DNA of 64,000 nt from an uncultured Rhizobiaceae group bacterium (GCA_947501445.1 CANMVS010000007.1:124001-188000); one strand, 5' to 3'. Counted from the stretch's first letter, positions 35,135 to 44,035 are shown. The notes: generated by a model from the sequence alone, not told the origin. A program made the numbers and translations.

Positions 35135-35186
35135 AACCGTTTCAAGTTTTGTCGGAAACGGCACAACGGTGTCGGCCCTTGATTTG
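35135..35186 (-). repeat. Interspersed intergenic repeat, reverse copy (3-prime two thirds)
   Basis: Its reverse complement matches 49266-49315 at 46 of 50 positions by eye. It includes the CCGTTTC and GAAACGG arms that can form a 7-base stem. It lies between the binding-protein gene and the first permease gene. Confidence 0.8.
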
Positions 35187-35205
35187 CTCCAACCAGGACA
35201 TCATC

Positions 35206-36081
35206 ATGCTAAAAATCTATGGGTTATTTCTGGTTTCGGGGCTGGCTGTTGGCTCGCTTTATGCGCTCGGCGGCATCGGTCTGGTGATTTTGCACCGCTC
35301 AACCGGCGTTCTGAATTTTGCCTATGGTGCCATTGCGGCCGCCAGTGCCATGTTCTGCTGGCAATTGGTCACATGGGAATTTCCAGGGCCTGTTGCCTGG
35401 TGTCTGACCATTGTTGCAGGCGTATTTCTTTCAGTACTTTATGGTCGATTGATTGCACCAGGCCTTGCGTGGCGTGAACCGGCGGTGAAGGCTGTTGCCA
35501 CGATTGGATATACCCTCATTCTCCTGGGGCTGATTGGTTTTATCTGGGATGACAGCCCGCGGAAACTCGAATTGCCGACGGACAAGATCGGCGTTTGGAT
35601 TCTTGGCGTGCGGGTTACCGTTACACGGCTGATAGCACTGGCAAGTTCCATCGTAGTGGTTATCGGTATGATCCGGTTTCTCGAGCGCACCCGCATTGGA
35701 CTGAACATGCGCGCGCTGGCAGACAATCGCGACCATGCGGCGCTGCTGGGTATTCCTGTTGTTAAAGTTGAAACGATGGCATGGACAATTTCAGGTGCTT
35801 TGGCCGGTTTCACCGGGCTATTGTTTGGTGATCTGGTTCGTCTGGATCCGACAGTCATTACGTTCATGGTCATTCCTGCAACGGCGGCTGCGATTTGTGG
35901 CCGGCTGGAGTCGCTGCCTCTGACGTTGATTGGCGGACTTGCGATCGGCGTTCTCGAGGCGATGCTGACCCTATACAAGCCGCTTGCCCCGCTGCGCACC
36001 ATGACACCATTCATTGTTGCCGGACTGGTGATCTTCTGGATGCAGCGTGGTCAACGCCTTACCTTTGTGAGGGACCGCTAG
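35206..36081 (+). CDS. Liv-type ABC permease (LivH-like)
   Basis: A 291-residue membrane protein with multiple helices and the LivH core GLVILHRSTGVLNFAYGAIA. It starts at ATG 35206 with AGGA upstream; the interspersed repeat just before it makes longer reading frames misleading. It is one half of the importer channel, with the next gene product. Confidence 0.9.
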   Translation: MLKIYGLFLVSGLAVGSLYALGGIGLVILHRSTGVLNFAYGAIAAASAMFCWQLVTWEFPGPVAWCLTIVAGVFLSVLYGRLIAPGLAWREPAVKAVATIGYTLILLGLIGFIWDDSPRKLELPTDKIGVWILGVRVTVTRLIALASSIVVVIGMIRFLERTRIGLNMRALADNRDHAALLGIPVVKVETMAWTISGALAGFTGLLFGDLVRLDPTVITFMVIPATAAAICGRLESLPLTLIGGLAIGVLEAMLTLYKPLAPLRTMTPFIVAGLVIFWMQRGQRLTFVRDR

Positions 36082-36083
36082 CC

Positions 36084-37070
36084 ATGGCCAGACGCATCTC
36101 GGGGAAAAATTTCATAACACTGGCTGTTGTCCTGATGGTCATCTGGTTGCTGCCGCTGTTGCTCAGTTCGCTGTGGGTGAAAGTGGTGACGTCAGCCGTC
36201 ATCTTTTCTCTGGCGGCGACTGGTGTTTCCATCCTGTTTGCTCAACTTGGTCTCATCAACCTCAGTCAGGTCGCACTGATTGGCGTTGGCGGCTGGGTTT
36301 TATTGCGGTTAAACTATGCAACGGGGTTGCCCTTCACCGTCAGTCTGTTGGCTGGCGGCATTGTTGCGGCTATCATAGGCGCAGTTTTTGCTCTTCCCGC
36401 AGTCAGGATGCGCGGACTTTATCTGGCGCTTGTTACTTTAATGGCAGCGGGTGCCCTTCAGATCCTGTTCAATGCATTTCAGTTTCCCAACGGTGGCGAG
36501 GGATTTTGGGGTGTTGCACAACAATCTGCTGGCGACGTGCGCCGTCCGTTTCTCGCTCAAACGGATGGTGCTTACCTGCGCTACGTTATGCTGGTGGTCG
36601 CCATTTGCTTTACAATCGTGGGCATGCACCGCTTCGCTGCACCGGGCCGGGCCTGGGCGATGATACGGCAGTCGGAAGCCAATGCGATGGCCGCTGGTGT
36701 AAACGTTACGTTCTATAAAACATGGGCCTTTGCTCTATCCGGGTTCCTGGCCGGAATATCAGGCGGATTGCTTGCCGGAGCCCTGCAACAACTGGATGCA
36801 CGCACCTTTGTTGCCGGGGATTCCATCCTGCTGTTCGCACTTTCGATTGTTGGTGGTGCCTATCATTGGCTGGGCGCGATCATCGCAGGCCTCTTGTTCA
36901 AACTGTTGCCGGCGTTATTTAATGATTTTGGTATCAGTGCTGATCTGACATTGGTGATCTTCGGAATCGCTCTTCTGCACGCCATCATCACCGCCCCCAA
37001 AGGTATTTCAGGTCAAATACTGGCAGGCATTTCCAGCCTTGCTGCACGAAGGAGGGTTTCGCGTGATTGA
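36084..37070 (+). CDS. Liv-type ABC permease (LivM-like)
   Basis: A 328-residue polytopic protein with the LivM core GLINLSQVALIGVGGWVLLR. It begins 2 bases after the LivH stop at ATG 36084. It forms the channel with LivH. Its end overlaps the start of the LivG-like gene by 8 bases. Confidence 0.9.
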   Translation: MARRISGKNFITLAVVLMVIWLLPLLLSSLWVKVVTSAVIFSLAATGVSILFAQLGLINLSQVALIGVGGWVLLRLNYATGLPFTVSLLAGGIVAAIIGAVFALPAVRMRGLYLALVTLMAAGALQILFNAFQFPNGGEGFWGVAQQSAGDVRRPFLAQTDGAYLRYVMLVVAICFTIVGMHRFAAPGRAWAMIRQSEANAMAAGVNVTFYKTWAFALSGFLAGISGGLLAGALQQLDARTFVAGDSILLFALSIVGGAYHWLGAIIAGLLFKLLPALFNDFGISADLTLVIFGIALLHAIITAPKGISGQILAGISSLAARRRVSRD

Positions 37071-37767
37071 TGTCAAAAACCTGACTGTGCGGTTTGGCGG
37101 TGTCGTCGCGCTGGATGATCTGAGCCTGAACATCACGGACGATGTTGTCGGCCTCATCGGTCCGAACGGTGCAGGCAAGACAACACTCACCAATGCGTTT
37201 TCAGGTTTCGTCAATGTGGCTTCGGGCTCAGTTTCCGTCAACGGTCTGAACCTGATCGGCATGGCCCCGCACAAACGCAGCCGATGGGGTCTGGCGCGGT
37301 CATTTCAAAAGGTACAGATCGTCTCTGATTTAACCGTGGAAGATCATCTTGCAACCGTTCTGGATGCCAAGGGTGCCAATAGGTCGTTGCGCGAAAGTGC
37401 AATTGCGCGCGCACTTGACTTTGTGGGCATCAGTTCCGCGCGCAATATACCAGGCGCTGACCTCAATCCCTATCAGCGTCGCAAAACAGAGATTGCCAAA
37501 TGTCTTGTCGGTGCGCCGCGCGTCATATTGCTGGATGAGCCAGGCGGCGGTTTATCCGAACACGAAATGCAGGATTTGCGCCGTATCATTCTGGGCATTC
37601 ATCCAGAGTTCGGTGCGCAGATATTGCTGGTTGATCACGATGTTGAGTTGATCCGCGACGTATGCACTTCCACGGCCGTTCTGGATTTCGGCAAATTGAT
37701 CGCCTATGGCAATACGGCAGAAGTCTTACGTGATGAGGTGGTAAAAGCCGCCTATCTGGGGCGCTAG
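37063..37767 (+). CDS. Liv-type ABC ATPase (LivG-like)
   Basis: A 234-residue ATPase with Walker A GPNGAGKTTL, signature-like LNPYQRRKTEIAKCL (degenerate, LSxGQ not kept) and Walker B VILLDEPGGGL. The start is GTG 37063 with a strong GAAGGAGGG site, overlapping the LivM gene; a TTG at 37039 is in-frame but less likely. It energises the Liv-type importer with LivF. Confidence 0.9.
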   Translation: MIDVKNLTVRFGGVVALDDLSLNITDDVVGLIGPNGAGKTTLTNAFSGFVNVASGSVSVNGLNLIGMAPHKRSRWGLARSFQKVQIVSDLTVEDHLATVLDAKGANRSLRESAIARALDFVGISSARNIPGADLNPYQRRKTEIAKCLVGAPRVILLDEPGGGLSEHEMQDLRRIILGIHPEFGAQILLVDHDVELIRDVCTSTAVLDFGKLIAYGNTAEVLRDEVVKAAYLGR

Positions 37768-37785
37768 AAATACTGGGAGGCATGG

Positions 37786-38496
37786 ATGACAAGCGTGTTA
37801 CATGTTGAATGCATGACCATCCAAACGGCCACCCGCACGGTGGTGGATGATATCAGTATCGATGTGCCTGCCGGCCGGATTGTCGCCATGCTGGGGCCAA
37901 ATGGTGCCGGTAAGAGTGAACTTGTATTGGGTATCGCAGGAGGCATGCCCGCAACCGGTCAGGTTTTGATAGACAGGCAGCTTGTCAGCGGAACCGGCAT
38001 TCAAAATATTCGCGCGGCAGGAATTGCCGCCGTCCCGGAAGGCCATCGCGTTCTGTCCGGCATGAGCATGCTGGACAACCTGAAAGCCTCCGGTCCGATG
38101 CTGTCAGACGATGAATTGGCCGGTGAGATCGAATCTGTCTTTGAAATTTTCCCGGAACTCAAGAAGCTCTCCAATCAGCCAGCAGGTTCAATGTCCGGCG
38201 GGCAACAGCAAATGCTTGCGATAGCGCAGGCGCTTGTTTCGCGGCCGAGGTTTTTATTGATCGATGAGATGTCCCTGGGCCTTGCCCCTGTCATAATTGA
38301 TCGGTTTGTCGGTGTTATTCAGCAGCTGCGCAGCAATGGCATCGGGATCCTGTTGATCGAGCAATTTACCCAATTGGCACTGGGTATCTCAGACCACTGT
38401 TATGTGATGGCGCAGGGAAAATTGCAGTTTTCGGGCAGCCCGAAGAAGCTGAAGCGCAACTCCTTGATTTTGGAACGGGCCTATCTGGGTTCGTGA
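37786..38496 (+). CDS. Liv-type ABC ATPase (LivF-like)
   Basis: A 236-residue ATPase with Walker A GPNGAGKSELVLG, signature MSGGQQQMLAIAQAL and Walker B FLLIDEMSLGLAP. GGGAGG lies 5 bases before the ATG at 37786. It completes the importer. An interspersed repeat follows its stop. Confidence 0.92.
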   Translation: MTSVLHVECMTIQTATRTVVDDISIDVPAGRIVAMLGPNGAGKSELVLGIAGGMPATGQVLIDRQLVSGTGIQNIRAAGIAAVPEGHRVLSGMSMLDNLKASGPMLSDDELAGEIESVFEIFPELKKLSNQPAGSMSGGQQQMLAIAQALVSRPRFLLIDEMSLGLAPVIIDRFVGVIQQLRSNGIGILLIEQFTQLALGISDHCYVMAQGKLQFSGSPKKLKRNSLILERAYLGS

Positions 38497-38522
38497 TGGT
38501 CCAAGCATGACGCGGATGATTG

Positions 38523-38563
38523 GACCGTCTGATTTTGTTGATGCATCCAGGTTTTGCCGATTC
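38523..38563 (-). repeat. Interspersed intergenic repeat, reverse copy (head plus short tail)
   Basis: The reverse complement of 38530-38563 matches 49237-49270 at 33 of 34 positions. It is followed directly by ACGGTCC, so the middle module present at 49271-49308 is missing. It sits between LivF and a small hypothetical gene. Confidence 0.8.
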
Positions 38564-38581
38564 TGTTAAACCTGAATTGCA

Positions 38582-38896
38582 CTAGTAGGGCATATAGGAG
38601 CCGGCAGATGAGTATAATCCTCCGGCAACGTCACCCAGTGCATCGCGGGACAACCGATTGGCCTCCATGCTTTCCGCATGCCCGCCAGCAAAATTATTGT
38701 GGCAGGGCTTTTTGACCGCTTCAGAGCGTGCGATAGAGTGTTGTTGTGCCCTGGCAAACAGGGATGCGACCTTCTTCAGTTCCGCCATCAGTTTTTCCGC
38801 AGCCTCCACATCAACGGCCAATTCATTTGCGTTGTTGCTGTTGCTTTCGTCAGTCAAAACGAATGCTGTGGATTTGGGATCTTTTTCCTCGGTCAT
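38582..38896 (-). CDS. Small hypothetical protein, 104 residues
   Basis: A reverse-strand reading frame from ATG 38896 with GGAGAG upstream. The product begins MTEEKDPKSTAFVL and is hydrophilic. It has a helical middle (AAEKLMAELKKVASLFARAQ), a Cys-containing KKPCHNNFAGGH and an ending rich in Gly, Ser and Tyr. No membrane segment or known domain was recognised. Longer starts at 38950 and 39013 exist but have weaker ribosome sites. It may be a real orphan gene. Nothing is known of its role. Confidence 0.5.
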   Translation of the reverse strand: MTEEKDPKSTAFVLTDESNSNNANELAVDVEAAEKLMAELKKVASLFARAQQHSIARSEAVKKPCHNNFAGGHAESMEANRLSRDALGDVAGGLYSSAGSYMPY

Positions 38897-39170
38897 ATGT
38901 GCTCTCCAGATTGGGGGTGAACTACCTGTCCATTGCAATTGTGTGTCCATGGCACCGCGATCAAGAATGGTTTCATTACAAGTCTGTAAGGAATGGGGTT
39001 TGGTGTTCAACACCTGGTGAGCTGGTGCGTGATCGGTGGCAGAAATTGCGATTTACCGGGTCGACAGATCGATGGCCAACAGATTGAAATGTGGCGTTTA
39101 CCCGCCAAGCAACCGTTGGGCCCTCAGGCAACGACAAGGACTTCGGACAGTACGGTTCGGCGTAACCACT

Positions 39171-39818
39171 CTATTTTGTCGGCAGGCAATTGTTCAGCAC
39201 AATTTCGACGAGGGTCGCCCGAGCCGCTTCAAATTCGGCTGCACCAAGGCGTTTTTTTTCAAGAGAAACAGCGGCCACATTGGAAAAATCGGCATAAAAC
39301 TGTGTCGTTGCCCACAGCATGATCAGGAAGTGATGGGGGTCGATGCGAACCATCTTGCCGTCTTCGATCCACCCTTCAATGACGCGCACTCTTTCACGTG
39401 TGATCTCTTTCATGTGACGTATTTGCTTGCGTGACATAAACTGGCCACCGCGCAGCATTTCGTTGGCAAAAAAGCGCGATTCAGACGCGTGGTTTTTGGA
39501 GTAGGTGAGCTTGGCGTCGATATAGGCACTCAGCGCATCACGCGGTTCGCGGTCAGGATGGATGTGCTCCAGAGCGATATCCCAGCCGACCAGCACCCGC
39601 TCAATCAGCCTGGTATAGATGGCCTCTTTTGTGGCAAAATAATAGTAGACATTTGCCTTCGGCAATTCGCTGGCTTTGGCGATTTCAGAAATACGCGTGC
39701 CATCAAATCCCTTACGCGAGAACAATTCGACAGCAGATTTCAAAATCTTTGCCTCATTGCGATCACGGATGCGCTCATCCGGTTTTGGTTGCGATGGAGG
39801 TGGCTGTTTGCCTGTCAT
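39171..39818 (-). CDS. TetR-family regulator (RutR-like)
   Basis: The 215-residue protein has an N-terminal TetR helix-turn-helix (ILKSAVELFSRKGFDGTRIS through ANVYYYFATKEAIY). Its C-terminal region resembles RutR/YcdC, the pyrimidine-responsive regulator (ALEHIHPDREPRDALSAYID, FFANEMLRGG). It is divergent from the UDG-like/GMC/NIPSNAP/BMP operon. Two matching operator-like sequences lie in the 214-base gap (39945-39961 and 39978-39994). Regulation by a nucleobase or related compound is a reasonable inference. Confidence 0.88.
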   Translation of the reverse strand: MTGKQPPPSQPKPDERIRDRNEAKILKSAVELFSRKGFDGTRISEIAKASELPKANVYYYFATKEAIYTRLIERVLVGWDIALEHIHPDREPRDALSAYIDAKLTYSKNHASESRFFANEMLRGGQFMSRKQIRHMKEITRERVRVIEGWIEDGKMVRIDPHHFLIMLWATTQFYADFSNVAAVSLEKKRLGAAEFEAARATLVEIVLNNCLPTK

Positions 39819-39944
39819 CTATACTGCTAACCCCGTGGCTCTCAATGGATAAAAACCTGTTTTCGCAAGAACCCGATTGCCTGCCATTTGTTACCTACAC
39901 CTTTCGCGATCGCGATCCAAGCGGCTTCACGGAAATTCAAAAAC

Positions 39945-39994
39945 TTGACGTATTGGTCAGGATATGAATTACTATAACCTGACGTTTTGATCAA
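39945..39994. promoter_or_regulatory. Pair of inversely oriented operator sites for the TetR regulator
   Basis: TTGACGTATTGGTCAGG (39945-39961) and CCTGACGTTTTGATCAA (39978-39994) share TTGA-N7-GTCAGG in opposite directions. Each is itself partly palindromic (TTGAC/GGTCA). An AT-rich ACTATAA lies between them and could be the -10 region. Confidence 0.6.
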
Positions 39995-40032
39995 CTTTTT
40001 AAACGTCTGTGTGTAAATGGGGAAGTCTGCAC

Positions 40033-40881
40033 ATGCCCATCAGACTGGTTGATGCACTGAGGGAGATTCTCGCTGACTGGCAGGACGATTTGCCTGCTGA
40101 CTGGCGTGCGGTTCTGGCCGATGTGGAATTGGGCTTTGGTGCCTGTGATCCCGAATTGATGCTGGAGCCGTGGGAGCCGGTATTTCCCGCGCGTCGCGGC
40201 AGGAACTTTCCCGGTGCGCCGAAAGATGCCCATATATTTCGCGCTCTGGATGGGATTGCGCCACAGGACGTGCGCTGTGTGATCCTTGGTCAGGATCCTT
40301 ATCCTGCGCCGGATTTTTCTACCGGACGTGCCTTTGAGGCCGGAAACATCTCGGCGTGGCGGGAACTCGATAAAATGTTTTCAAAGAGCGTTCGGGCCTA
40401 CATGCAAATGATCTGTGCAGCACGCAGCGGACAATCTGACTACGCCCGTTCTTTCGAGGATTGGCCACGGCTTCTTGGCGATATTGAAAGCGGGGCGGTT
40501 GATCTTGAGCGCGCAGATATGATTGCTGCACGATGGGTGGGTGAGGGTGTGCTCCTGCTCAACTCATCCTTGACCCTTTCGCGCTTCGCGGTTGATGTCG
40601 ATCCGCATCAGTCACGCGGACATCTGCCGGTTTGGCGTCCATTCATGTTGAAAATTCTGTCGGTTGTTAAACAGGCCCCACAGCCGGTCGTATTCATGGC
40701 ATTCGGTGATGCGGCACAAGAAAACCTGCGTCTGGCAGGGTTGATGCAAGGTGCGGCTTCACCGCTGGTGATCTGCCGGCCACATCCGGCAGAAGCCGAT
40801 AACATCCTGGCGATGGAAAATCCATTTCTTGCGTGTAACCGCGCCCTCGAAGCGGCCGCTCAGCGGCAGATTGCGTGGTGA
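40033..40881 (+). CDS. Uracil-DNA glycosylase-superfamily protein (divergent family 1-like)
   Basis: A 282-residue UDG-fold protein. Motif A is VILGQDPYPAPDFSTGRAF with the catalytic-type Asp88, but the His of the usual GQDPYH is replaced by Pro91. LLLNSSLTL keeps the base-recognising Asn177, and the second motif is RPHPAEADN with His251. PFLACNRAL near the end also matches family 1. It is placed oddly for a repair enzyme: first gene of a TetR-controlled operon with a GMC oxidoreductase, NIPSNAP and a nucleoside importer. The start ATG 40033 with GGGGAAG upstream is preferred over GTG 40009. It could be a base-excision enzyme or a repurposed glycosidase. Activity is not certain. Confidence 0.85.
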   Translation: MPIRLVDALREILADWQDDLPADWRAVLADVELGFGACDPELMLEPWEPVFPARRGRNFPGAPKDAHIFRALDGIAPQDVRCVILGQDPYPAPDFSTGRAFEAGNISAWRELDKMFSKSVRAYMQMICAARSGQSDYARSFEDWPRLLGDIESGAVDLERADMIAARWVGEGVLLLNSSLTLSRFAVDVDPHQSRGHLPVWRPFMLKILSVVKQAPQPVVFMAFGDAAQENLRLAGLMQGAASPLVICRPHPAEADNILAMENPFLACNRALEAAAQRQIAW

Positions 40882-40884
40882 GCG

Positions 40885-42516
40885 ATGGGTAAATCCGACA
40901 GCTACGATTACATTATCATCGGTGCCGGTTCTGCGGGGTGTGTCATCGCCAACCGGCTGTCAGCCAATCCGGATTGTTCGGTTTTGCTTGTTGAAGCGGG
41001 CGGCAAGGACAGGAACCCGCTGTTCAGATTACCCATGCTCATGGGCAAGCTCTTCCAGTCCGGCATCTACAATTGGCACTATAATACGGAAGCAGAACCG
41101 GGCTTGAACGGGCGCTCGATATATTGGCCGCGCGGCAAGGTGCTGGGTGGTTCGTCAACGATCAACGGGATGATCTATATTCGCGGCAACCGCCACGACT
41201 ATGACCGCTGGTCGCAACTGGGATTGTCCGGCTGGTCCTATGAGGATGTCTTGCCGGTGTTTCGTCGGTCTGAAAACCATATTCAGCGCGAAGATGCGTT
41301 CCACAGCGATGCGGGTGAACTCACGGTCTGTCGGGCGCGTGGCAAAAATATGCTGCATGATGTTTTCATTTCTGCAGGTGAAGAAGCCGGCTTTACCCGC
41401 AATGATGATTTCAATGGTGCGCAACAGGAGGGGTTCGGCCGGTTTGACTTCAATATTCGCGATGGAAGGCGCTGGTCGAGCTCATCAGCCTTTCTCAGGC
41501 CTGTTTTGGACCGACCCAATCTGACCGTGGAAACCGGTGCGCTGACACACCGCATTGTTGTAAAGAGCGGGCGGGCAACCGGTATTGAGATTTCGCAGCG
41601 CGGACAGCTCAGGCACATTGAGGCGCGCCGCGAGGTTGTCCTGTCGGCCGGCGCGGTTAACTCACCACAGCTGCTGCTTCTTTCAGGCATCGGGCCTGCC
41701 GATGAACTGAACGAAAAGGCCATTGACGTTGTTCACGATCTGCCAGGTGTCGGCAAAAACCTGCAGGATCACGTTGATTGCGTCATGTCCTGGGAATGTT
41801 TGAAACCGGTGAGCCTGTTCAATGATCTTCGTGCCGACAAACTTGCCGTGTCGCTGGCTCAGGGAATGCTGTTTGGCAAGGGAATTGTCACCACGTTCCC
41901 CTATGAAGGCGGCGCATTCATCCGCTCGCGCGAAGGTCTTGCCTCACCAAATATCCAGCTGCACTTCATGCCGGCATTGGAAAAAACGGCGAACCTGCAT
42001 TTTCCTAATCCGTTTCGCAAAAAATCGGCAGATTCCGATCATGGATTTACCCTGCGTGTCGGCCCGGTCAATCCGGATAGCCGCGGCGAGATTACACTGC
42101 GGTCTGCTGATCCGACACAGCCACCGCGCATTCAGGCCAATTATCTGCAGGCACAATCCGACCTTGAGACGATGTTTGAGGGTATTCGCATCACCCGTGA
42201 CGTCATTGGGCAAAAATCCTTTGATCCATACCGGGGCAAGGAACTGGCGCCCGGCCCAAATGTCGAATCGGATGCGGAAATGACCGCGTGGCTGAGACAA
42301 ACGGCCATGACGACCTTTCACCCGGTTGGGACATGTAAAATGGGCGATGATCCGCAGGCCGTGGTTGATGGCGAATTGAACCTGCACGGCATTGATGCAC
42401 TGCGGGTCGCGGATGCCTCGATCATGCCGATCATCACCAGCGGCAATACCAACGCACCAACAATCATGATCGGTGAGAAGGCTGCTGAATTCATTCAATC
42501 AGGAGAAGCCAGATGA
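40885..42516 (+). CDS. GMC-family FAD oxidoreductase (choline dehydrogenase-like)
   Basis: A 543-residue flavoprotein with the N-terminal FAD fold (YDYIIIGAGSAGCVIANRLS), GMC signature 1 (PRGKVLGGSSTINGMIYIRG), signature 2 (GAVNSPQLLLLSGIGP) and the C-terminal active site TFHPVGTCKMG with NTNAPTIMIGEKAAE. It oxidises a primary alcohol to an aldehyde or acid. It begins 3 bases after the UDG-like gene and overlaps NIPSNAP by 4 bases. In the nucleoside context a hydroxymethyl or ribose 5-hydroxyl substrate is conceivable. Choline is unlikely, because no betaine genes are near. Confidence 0.93.
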   Translation: MGKSDSYDYIIIGAGSAGCVIANRLSANPDCSVLLVEAGGKDRNPLFRLPMLMGKLFQSGIYNWHYNTEAEPGLNGRSIYWPRGKVLGGSSTINGMIYIRGNRHDYDRWSQLGLSGWSYEDVLPVFRRSENHIQREDAFHSDAGELTVCRARGKNMLHDVFISAGEEAGFTRNDDFNGAQQEGFGRFDFNIRDGRRWSSSSAFLRPVLDRPNLTVETGALTHRIVVKSGRATGIEISQRGQLRHIEARREVVLSAGAVNSPQLLLLSGIGPADELNEKAIDVVHDLPGVGKNLQDHVDCVMSWECLKPVSLFNDLRADKLAVSLAQGMLFGKGIVTTFPYEGGAFIRSREGLASPNIQLHFMPALEKTANLHFPNPFRKKSADSDHGFTLRVGPVNPDSRGEITLRSADPTQPPRIQANYLQAQSDLETMFEGIRITRDVIGQKSFDPYRGKELAPGPNVESDAEMTAWLRQTAMTTFHPVGTCKMGDDPQAVVDGELNLHGIDALRVADASIMPIITSGNTNAPTIMIGEKAAEFIQSGEAR

Positions 42517-42836
42517 TTGTAGAACACCGGACTTACACTTTTCGACCGGGAACGGTTGATGGATGGTTGAAGAACTATGAGGCCAATGGGCTGCCGGTTC
42601 AAAAACGCCATCTCAACCGGTTCATGGGCCTTTATGTCAGCGAGATCGGTCGGTTGCACACAACAGTTCTGATCTGGGGGTATGACAGCCTGGCCGACCG
42701 GGAAGCCCGCAGAGCAGCCATGTACGCTGACCCGGACTGGCAAAGTTTCATCGGATCGATCTGGGAACTGGATGCCATTCAGAGCCAGGACGTCATGATC
42801 ATGAATCCCGCGCCCTTTTCTCCGGGCGCTCAATGA
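42513..42836 (+). CDS. NIPSNAP-family protein
   Basis: A 107-residue ferredoxin-fold protein with the family opening MIVEHRTYTFRPGTVDGWLK. The role of bacterial NIPSNAPs is unknown; they often accompany dehydrogenases and catabolic operons. The ATGA overlap with the GMC gene implies linked function. Confidence 0.85.
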   Translation: MIVEHRTYTFRPGTVDGWLKNYEANGLPVQKRHLNRFMGLYVSEIGRLHTTVLIWGYDSLADREARRAAMYADPDWQSFIGSIWELDAIQSQDVMIMNPAPFSPGAQ

Positions 42837-42917
42837 CGTCCCATCGGGCGTTCCGACGCGTGTTTGTACGAGCATATCCCAAAGCGGTTCCGGGTAAGAA
42901 ACCGCATCCTAGATAAA

Positions 42918-42935
42918 CCCCACAATTGTGTGGGG
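42918..42935 (+). terminator. Hairpin upstream of the first BMP-type binding-protein gene
   Basis: CCCCACA pairs with TGTGGGG around ATTG. It lies 24 bases before the preferred start at 42960 and abuts an alternative ATG at 42936. It could act as an attenuator or RNA processing boundary. Confidence 0.6.
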
Positions 42936-42959
42936 ATGAAAGTGAAAGGATCAGAAGTG

Positions 42960-44015
42960 ATGACCCGAAAATCAAACATTGAGACGGGGTTCGACCGTCG
43001 AACCGTTCTGAAAATTTCTGCGGGTGTGGCGGTGGCAGGGCTGGCCGGTGCGCTCAGCAGTTCAATTGCGCAGGCTGCAGATGGCATTGTGGCGCTGGTG
43101 CATACCCAGGCGGCAGGGGACAACGGCCCGGTCGATTCCATGATCGCCAAATTGAAGCAGCTTGCCAGCGAAAAGGGGCTGACATATCGGGCAATCTATG
43201 CGCAGGACCCGGCAACCTATGAGACAATTTTCCGAACGCTGGGTGAAGCCGGTGCTTCTGTCGTTGTTTCTACATTCAATGAAGTCGCTGTGCCGATCAA
43301 GGCTGTGGCACCCGACTTTCCCGACACCAAATGGATTCAGCTGTTTGGCGATGCATTTGAACCACCGATGCCAAATGTTGTAACCGTGTCCTATGATTAT
43401 TATCTGGGCTGCTATCTTTCCGGAATTTATGCCGCCGGGGTCAGCAAAACCGGTAAACTGGGCTTTATCGGCGGAATTTCCATTCCACCCATCAACGCCG
43501 ATTTCAATGCATTCAAAGCCGGCGCTCAATCGGTAAACCCTGATATTACAGCCACGGCTGCATTTGCGGGTTCATTTCAGGACCCGGCCAAGGGCCAGGA
43601 AATTGCGTCGCAAATGTTCAGCGACGGCATTGATTACATCCAGACGGATGCCGCAGCGACAGACGCCGGCATTATTGCCGCAGCCAATGAGATGGAGGGT
43701 CGTATGGTCAGCGCCCTTGATCCTGCACAGTTTGATCTTGGCCCCAAGTCCCTGATTGCAATTGTTGGCCTCGATTTTGGTGCGTCGCTTTATAATGAAG
43801 TGACAAAGGCGCTGGGTCCTGATTTTGCCGGTGGGCAGCACGTCTCGACAGGCCTTGGAACGGGCGTGATAGACTTCAAATTATCACCCGTGTTCACGGC
43901 AAAGGGCCCAGCCGACATCATTGCTAAGTCTGACAAAACATGGCCCGATGTTGAAAAGGCCAGAGCGGCCATTTTGGACGGTTCACTGAAAGTGCCGTTC
44001 AATACGGCCCTGTAA
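42960..44015 (+). CDS. BMP-family ABC substrate-binding lipoprotein-like receptor (nucleoside type), importer 1
   Basis: A 351-residue receptor of the BMP/PnrA family, with a twin-arginine-like signal (DRRTVLKISAGVAVAGLAG, cleavage near AQAAD). Characteristic elements are IVALVHTQAAGDNGPVDSM and LGFIGGISIPPINADFNAFKA. BMP-family receptors bind purine nucleosides and related compounds. The start at 42960 has AAAGGA upstream; ATG 42936 is an alternative. It is followed by its ATPase and two permeases. Confidence 0.9.
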   Translation: MTRKSNIETGFDRRTVLKISAGVAVAGLAGALSSSIAQAADGIVALVHTQAAGDNGPVDSMIAKLKQLASEKGLTYRAIYAQDPATYETIFRTLGEAGASVVVSTFNEVAVPIKAVAPDFPDTKWIQLFGDAFEPPMPNVVTVSYDYYLGCYLSGIYAAGVSKTGKLGFIGGISIPPINADFNAFKAGAQSVNPDITATAAFAGSFQDPAKGQEIASQMFSDGIDYIQTDAAATDAGIIAAANEMEGRMVSALDPAQFDLGPKSLIAIVGLDFGASLYNEVTKALGPDFAGGQHVSTGLGTGVIDFKLSPVFTAKGPADIIAKSDKTWPDVEKARAAILDGSLKVPFNTAL

Positions 44016-44035
44016 CCGGGATCGGATTTTCAGCA

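Noticed and set aside
35128-35205. N-terminal extension of the LivH-like protein
   Set aside because: The extension is encoded by the interspersed repeat and does not look like a LivH N-terminus. The ATG at 35206 has a ribosome site.
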